The notes under the pieces are model-generated. The model was not told the DNA's origin and made no database searches. It worked only from the letters and a program-made list of their open reading frames with translations. The translations under genes and the position numbers were made by a program. From Clostridia bacterium (GTDB lineage: Bacteria; Bacillota; Clostridia; Christensenellales; UBA1242): a DNA stretch of 64,000 nt. Positions 59,222 through 64,000 of this stretch are shown here, piece after piece. Positions within the stretch are counted from its first letter, which is position 1, and each line of letters opens with the position of its first letter. Location of the stretch: NCBI GenBank assembly GCA_016283155.1, contig JAEEMI010000010.1:1-64000 (forward strand), written 5' to 3'.

Positions 59222-60424
59222 TTAACGTTTTTTGCTACGTTTAGCAATTTCGGCATCCAGCGCTTGACCGATGGCATCTAACGAAAAATCATCTTCTGCA
59301 GGTGCTGCAACATCTTCAATCATTGGTTCTTCAGTAACGGTTGGTAAAGGTGCAATTTCTTCTACGGGTTCGACGGCAACTTGTTTTTTTTGTGCTTTTT
59401 GTATTTCACGGGTGATATCGGCTTCCATTGCATCTTCTAGCAGGTCATCAATCAGTTGGTCTTTTTCTTGGTCGGTTAAATTACGAGTTGCGTTGGCAAA
59501 AGCATAGTTTGGTTTTTCTGTCGAAACTGGTTTGGTATTTTGTGGTTTAGCACTGGGGGTTAGTTCGTCAATTGTCGTAACATCATCATCGGCGTTATTT
59601 TTAGCGGCTTTAGCTTCTTCCCTTGCCACAACATCGGAAAGGCGTTTCGGACTGGGTTTACGGGTCGTTTTGTCAATAATGGCTTGAATTTCTTCGTCGT
59701 TGTCCACGTTAGCCATAATAATTTTCGCTTCAGCTTCTTTTTGGCGGACGATAAAATCACGCGTTTTAATGACTTGTTTTTCGGGAATGGTGCCCATTGT
59801 GGCATATAAAGGTTTTTTACCTTTACCGAAACGATGTGGGTAAGCATCAACAATGATAAATGGTTTGGTAATGCGTAAGAATGCGACACTGTTTTCTTTC
59901 AAAGCCATAAAGATGCCGTCGCGGTAGTTATTTTTGTCGCGGTTGAAGCGATTGACGAAAATAGCTAAAGCAATTTGCATTACCGGCATAATGGTGGCCA
60001 AAGCAATTCCCGTCCCCAGAGTTTTGGTTACAAAAAGATTAACCAAAACAGCACCGACGGCAATCATAACCGAAATTAACGAAATCAAAACGGAAACGCA
60101 ATGAATTGGTTTTTCGCCATATAAACTGTCATATTCTTTGCGGGTCATACAACGCACCCCACCGTCTTTGACAATAATGGGATATTCGCATTCACTGCCG
60201 TCAAATTTACGTAAAAAATCGCGGTATAAATACAAAGATTCGCGTTCTTTTGCATCTTCAGGTACGAATTTAGCTCTGCGCCATAACTTTGCAATACTGG
60301 TTAAAGTTGTTGCACAAAAATTTTTTTGGTTATCAATGCGTCGTACCGCATTAAACGCCCACCATAAAGACAGTAATAAAGCGCCGGCGATAAATCCAAG
60401 AATGATTAGATTGTATTTGTCCAT
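59222..60424 (-). CDS. Membrane protein with acidic C-terminal tail, unknown function
   Basis: ORF; ATG 60424 with GGGGGA SD. Confidence 0.6.
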   Translation of the reverse strand: MDKYNLIILGFIAGALLLSLWWAFNAVRRIDNQKNFCATTLTSIAKLWRRAKFVPEDAKERESLYLYRDFLRKFDGSECEYPIIVKDGGVRCMTRKEYDSLYGEKPIHCVSVLISLISVMIAVGAVLVNLFVTKTLGTGIALATIMPVMQIALAIFVNRFNRDKNNYRDGIFMALKENSVAFLRITKPFIIVDAYPHRFGKGKKPLYATMGTIPEKQVIKTRDFIVRQKEAEAKIIMANVDNDEEIQAIIDKTTRKPSPKRLSDVVAREEAKAAKNNADDDVTTIDELTPSAKPQNTKPVSTEKPNYAFANATRNLTDQEKDQLIDDLLEDAMEADITREIQKAQKKQVAVEPVEEIAPLPTVTEEPMIEDVAAPAEDDFSLDAIGQALDAEIAKRSKKR

Positions 60425-60583
60425 ATTATTCCCCCAAATTAACGTTTTAATTTTACCGAAAAAATCGCAAGTTGGCAAACAAAACTCAGCAACCGTCAAA
60501 AGTACCAAAAATGCGTGAAAAATGCGGTTTTTTGAGGGTTTCAATGAATATGAGTAGATTATTTGGGTGTTTAGTGGTATCAT

Positions 60584-60862
60584 ATGGCCGAAATTATTGT
60601 GGAAAGTGAAGATTTATACAACCACCCTAATCTAGCAAAATATCAATCCATTATGCGGGTTGAAGCCCCGTTGCAACCAATTAACAACAACGAAAATGCG
60701 GAAACGCCCGTGGTAAATGAAACTGTAAAAGAACCAATCAGTCAGGAAACTAAGACCGCGATTGTGGCGGCAGTCGGCGGTGCTGCTGGTGGTGCCGTTG
60801 GTTTAGGAGTCATTGAATTGATTTTTGGTTTCATTGTATCGAAAAAACGCAAAAAAATGTAA
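60584..60862 (+). CDS. Small protein with C-terminal Gly-rich TM/KKRKK module (start uncertain)
   Basis: IVAAVGGAAGGAVGLGVIELIFGFIVSKKRKKM resembles the tails of the BspA-like proteins. Confidence 0.55.
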   Translation: MAEIIVESEDLYNHPNLAKYQSIMRVEAPLQPINNNENAETPVVNETVKEPISQETKTAIVAAVGGAAGGAVGLGVIELIFGFIVSKKRKKM

Positions 60863-60863
60863 T

Positions 60864-61790
60864 TTATTCCACTTTACCCAGGAAAATGATTTCAGTTTCC
60901 AACAAAACACCGGTGTGTTTTTCAACAGTGTCTTGGACGTAGTAAATAATTTGGAGAATGTCATTACAAGTGGCATTACCAAGGTTGACAATAAAATTAC
61001 AATGTTGGGGACTGATTTGTGCGCCACCGACGGTATAACCGGACAGCCCCAACTCTTCGATGACTTTGCCAACGTAAAAACCATCTTTCGGCCGTTTAAA
61101 AACACTGCCCGCGCTGGGTTCTTTGGGGTGGTGACGACGTTTGGCAGCAATCATTTGCATTTGTTTGGTAATTTCTGTCAGGTCGCCGTGGTTTAAACGG
61201 AAATAGGCTCCGATGACAATGGCGGGTTCGTCCATTAAACGCGAATGACGGTAATCATAATCCAGTTGATTACGGGTTAAAGTCTTAATTGCCCCGTTCT
61301 GCAAAACATCGACCATCACTAAATTATCGCTGATACTATGGTCAAACGCACCGCAATTCATATAAACTGCCCCACCCACGGTGGCAGGAATCCCAGTTGC
61401 CCATTCAAAACCCGTCAATTTGTGGTCCCGAGCATAATTAACTACGGCACCTAATTTAGCACCCGCATCGGCATAAACAAAAACATCATTATGTTCAATA
61501 TTTTTGAAATTTAATTTGATAATGACACCATCATAACCTAAATCACTAGCCAAAACATTGGCGCCCATCCCTAAAATAAAATACGGAAATTCTAAATATT
61601 CTAAAGCGCTAATTAAACGTCGCAAAATGTCTTTGTGGTTGACGATGACCAAAAAACGGGCTGGCCCACCCACGTGAAAAGTTGTCCATTGGGCTAATGG
61701 TTCGTTAATTTTAACATTTTCTGCGCCGCATAAGTGTTTTAAATAATTTTCTAACAGGTCCATTGTTAATAAATATGCGGCTTTGGTCAT
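60864..61790 (-). CDS. murB: UDP-N-acetylenolpyruvoylglucosamine reductase
   Basis: TTFHVGGPARFLV, LGMGANVLASD, GIPATVGGAVYMNCGAF, AGSVFKRP. Confidence 0.95.
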   Translation of the reverse strand: MTKAAYLLTMDLLENYLKHLCGAENVKINEPLAQWTTFHVGGPARFLVIVNHKDILRRLISALEYLEFPYFILGMGANVLASDLGYDGVIIKLNFKNIEHNDVFVYADAGAKLGAVVNYARDHKLTGFEWATGIPATVGGAVYMNCGAFDHSISDNLVMVDVLQNGAIKTLTRNQLDYDYRHSRLMDEPAIVIGAYFRLNHGDLTEITKQMQMIAAKRRHHPKEPSAGSVFKRPKDGFYVGKVIEELGLSGYTVGGAQISPQHCNFIVNLGNATCNDILQIIYYVQDTVEKHTGVLLETEIIFLGKVE

Positions 61791-61793
61791 TGT

Positions 61794-62339
61794 TTACCTC
61801 AGTTTCCCCGCCCCAGACCGTAAAATGTGAATCGTTGGCGGATTGGTTGGGTCAACTTTGACTAAAGTACTGGGAATGTGTCGGTAAATTTTGCGACCGC
61901 GGACTACGGCATCGGTTTGACCATTGAACAAACGCACGGCTTGTCGCCAAGAAGTGATTACAGGTTCACCGTGCAAATTAGCACTTGTGGCAACCATCGG
62001 TACTCCGCAAGCAGTCAAAAATTTGTTCAGCCAACCACTACGCACTACGCGTACCGCTTGACCATTAATAATAACAGAAGTGTGTTTTTTGCGGAGTAAA
62101 CGTTGTTCGGTCGCAGTTATTTGTCCGCAAAATTGCGTTACCGCTTTGATAGACGGTAACAACCAAATTAAGGCAGCATCTGCGGGCTTACCTTTCATTT
62201 GTTTTAGTTTTTGAGTTGCGGTTTGGTTCAGTGCATTACAACCCAAACCCCAAATTGTATCGGTTGGATAAATAATAATCCCGCCATTTTTGACAACGAG
62301 AGCCAAATTTTTAATGTCATTATGGCGGAAAACTTCCAT
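61794..62339 (-). CDS. Sua5/YciO/YrdC/TsaC-family protein (t6A pathway)
   Basis: YPTDTIWGLGCNA; VPMVATSANLHGEP; TATAAT 6 nt before ATG 62339. Confidence 0.88.
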   Translation of the reverse strand: MEVFRHNDIKNLALVVKNGGIIIYPTDTIWGLGCNALNQTATQKLKQMKGKPADAALIWLLPSIKAVTQFCGQITATEQRLLRKKHTSVIINGQAVRVVRSGWLNKFLTACGVPMVATSANLHGEPVITSWRQAVRLFNGQTDAVVRGRKIYRHIPSTLVKVDPTNPPTIHILRSGAGKLR

Positions 62340-62359
62340 CAATTAATTATAAACGTAAA

Positions 62360-63802
62360 TTACCAACGGGTCAAACGAGCTTTCACAATGTCGTTACCCA
62401 AAATTTGGCAAATTGCCCATAAATCCGGTGTGTTAGTTTTGCCGGTAACTGCTAAACGAATTTGAGCGGCTAGGTTACGTAAAGTCGGTTTATCTGGTGC
62501 TAAATTTTTGATTTTTTGCCACCAGGTGTCTTTATCATCGGCGGCATCGTAAATTTCAGCGTAATTTTTTAACATTTGACCGTCTAGAGTGCTGCCATCA
62601 ACGGTAATTTCGTCCCAAAGGTAACTGTATAAATCAGCAATATCCTCAAATTTAATTAAATCTTTACGTGGACGTTCGCCACCACGTTCGACACCAAGCA
62701 TTTTTTCAATACGGGTTTTAATAGTTGGTGTAATGTTGGGCAAACTCTGCCAATTCCACGCGTTAAAGTTGGCGACAATTTCAGCGTGGCTCTGACGTGC
62801 CCAAACATTTTTGGCAATATCATTGAATTTTGGTAAATCAAACAAAGGATTATTTGTACCAACTTTTTGAATACTAAATTGAAAATCGGTCAAAGGTGCA
62901 TTGGGGTTGGCGGTACGCCAAATTTCAAAGTCACTATTATAAATGGTTAGTAAATATTCGATAATCGCATTTTTGGGGTAACCTGCATCAATCAAGTTCA
63001 TAACTAATGCTTGCGGGTCTTTACGTTTGGAAAGTTTACGTTTTTTGCCATTTTCTTCAATATTAATAGTTGGCATATGCATATAATGCAAGCGCGGAAA
63101 ACCTAATAAATCACACAGTTGCATATGTTCAGCGGTTGAAATCAACCATTCTTCCCCACGCACCACCAAAGCTGTACCCATTAAAGTATCGTCAATTACG
63201 TGGGCAAGATTATAAGGTGGTAATCCGTTGGATTTCATAATAACTGGGTCATTAGTTTGTGGTAACAAAGCAATTTCACCACGGGCAGCATCAGTAAAAG
63301 TAATACGTTCACCCCAATCTTGATAACTAAAGTTAGCCCGAATGACGTGTGGTTCGCCTGCGGCAATGCGTCGGGCAACTTCGTCCGGAGATAAATGACG
63401 GCATTTTGCATATTTACCATAGTAACCAGTTGGTTCACCGTTTTTAATTTGTGTTTCGCGCATTTGATTCAAATCGTCTTCCGTGCAAAAACAATAATAG
63501 GCTTTACCCTGTTTGACCAAATCTTCGGCATATTGTTGGTAAATTTTAGCACGTTCACTTTGGACATAAGTTTCCGCAAACTTTACGTCAAAGTAATTAA
63601 AAGTCGTCATCATTTTTTCGACGGCATCCGCAACATAACGTTTACTATCCGTATCTTCGATGCGCAAATAAAAACGGCCGTGGTTTTGGCGGGCTAAATA
63701 GCTATTGACCAATGCCATTGCAATCGTACCTAAATGCACATAACCAGTTGGGCTGGGTGCAATGCGATAACCATCCGGTTTTTCAGAGAGGTAATTTTTC
63801 AT
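62360..63802 (-). CDS. gltX: Glutamyl-tRNA synthetase
   Basis: RIAPSPTGYVHLGTIAMALVN, YLRIEDTD, VVRGEEWLISTAEH, KLSKRKDP. Confidence 0.96.
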   Translation of the reverse strand: MKNYLSEKPDGYRIAPSPTGYVHLGTIAMALVNSYLARQNHGRFYLRIEDTDSKRYVADAVEKMMTTFNYFDVKFAETYVQSERAKIYQQYAEDLVKQGKAYYCFCTEDDLNQMRETQIKNGEPTGYYGKYAKCRHLSPDEVARRIAAGEPHVIRANFSYQDWGERITFTDAARGEIALLPQTNDPVIMKSNGLPPYNLAHVIDDTLMGTALVVRGEEWLISTAEHMQLCDLLGFPRLHYMHMPTINIEENGKKRKLSKRKDPQALVMNLIDAGYPKNAIIEYLLTIYNSDFEIWRTANPNAPLTDFQFSIQKVGTNNPLFDLPKFNDIAKNVWARQSHAEIVANFNAWNWQSLPNITPTIKTRIEKMLGVERGGERPRKDLIKFEDIADLYSYLWDEITVDGSTLDGQMLKNYAEIYDAADDKDTWWQKIKNLAPDKPTLRNLAAQIRLAVTGKTNTPDLWAICQILGNDIVKARLTRW

Positions 63803-64000
63803 TGCGTAACTCCGTAACTTGTCGTAAACACTCATTGATTACGGCAATGACTAAATCCTCCGTAGTTTCGACATCGTCGGGATCCACGGCTTCAGGTTTA
63901 ATGTGTAAATCCAATAATTCATAAGCACCTGACATCGAAGCGGTAACCATTCCACCACCAACCGTGGCTTCAACTGCAGTTTCCGCCAATTCGGCTTTGG
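63783..64000 (-). CDS. YbaB/EbfC-family nucleoid-associated protein (5' end beyond window)
   Basis: KAELAETAVEATVGGGMVTASMSGAYELLDLHIKPEAVDPDDVETTEDLVIAVINECLRQV; frame open to window edge. Confidence 0.88.
   Translation of the reverse strand, partial: KAELAETAVEATVGGGMVTASMSGAYELLDLHIKPEAVDPDDVETTEDLVIAVINECLRQVTELRNEKLPL

Noticed and set aside
1-64000. CRISPR array or prophage region
   Set aside because: No regularly spaced direct repeats, Cas genes, phage structural genes or integrases recognised

Overview
AT-rich, gene-dense bacterial chromosome segment. Gene content looks Firmicutes/Clostridia-like; this is inferred from gene families and no 16S is present. The core is an origin-type neighbourhood: rpmH-rnpA-yidC-jag on the minus strand, and dnaA-(unknown)-dnaN-(unknown)-serS-glyS-gmk-like-pyk-like on the plus strand. 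Other minus-strand blocks are gyrB-gyrA-leuS, pgk-tpi-like-gpmI, rplK-rplA and ybaB-gltX-tsaC-murB. Five tRNA genes are present: Gln-CTG, Gln-TTG, Ser-GCT, Pro-GGG and Leu-AAG. Accessory content includes a Panacea-domain toxin-antitoxin-like locus, a zeta-toxin-like kinase with a small upstream partner, two BspA-like LRR surface proteins, and a tandem pair of acyltransferase-like paralogues next to a GNAT gene. No CRISPR array, IS element or prophage was seen. The observations I rate highest are: (1) pervasive leaderless-type gene starts, with a -10 box 5-9 nt before the start codon; (2) a DnaA whose DNA-recognition signature is rewritten, with no canonical DnaA boxes noticed nearby; (3) a TIM-like protein in the glycolytic operon that lacks the catalytic His and Glu, together with a shortened PGK and a short pyruvate-kinase-like protein lacking a metal-ligand Asp; (4) a shared glycine-rich TM + KKRKK C-terminal module on surface proteins; (5) a perfect 15-bp inverted repeat carrying two divergent leaderless starts. 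All calls come from reading the sequence; no alignments or searches were run.
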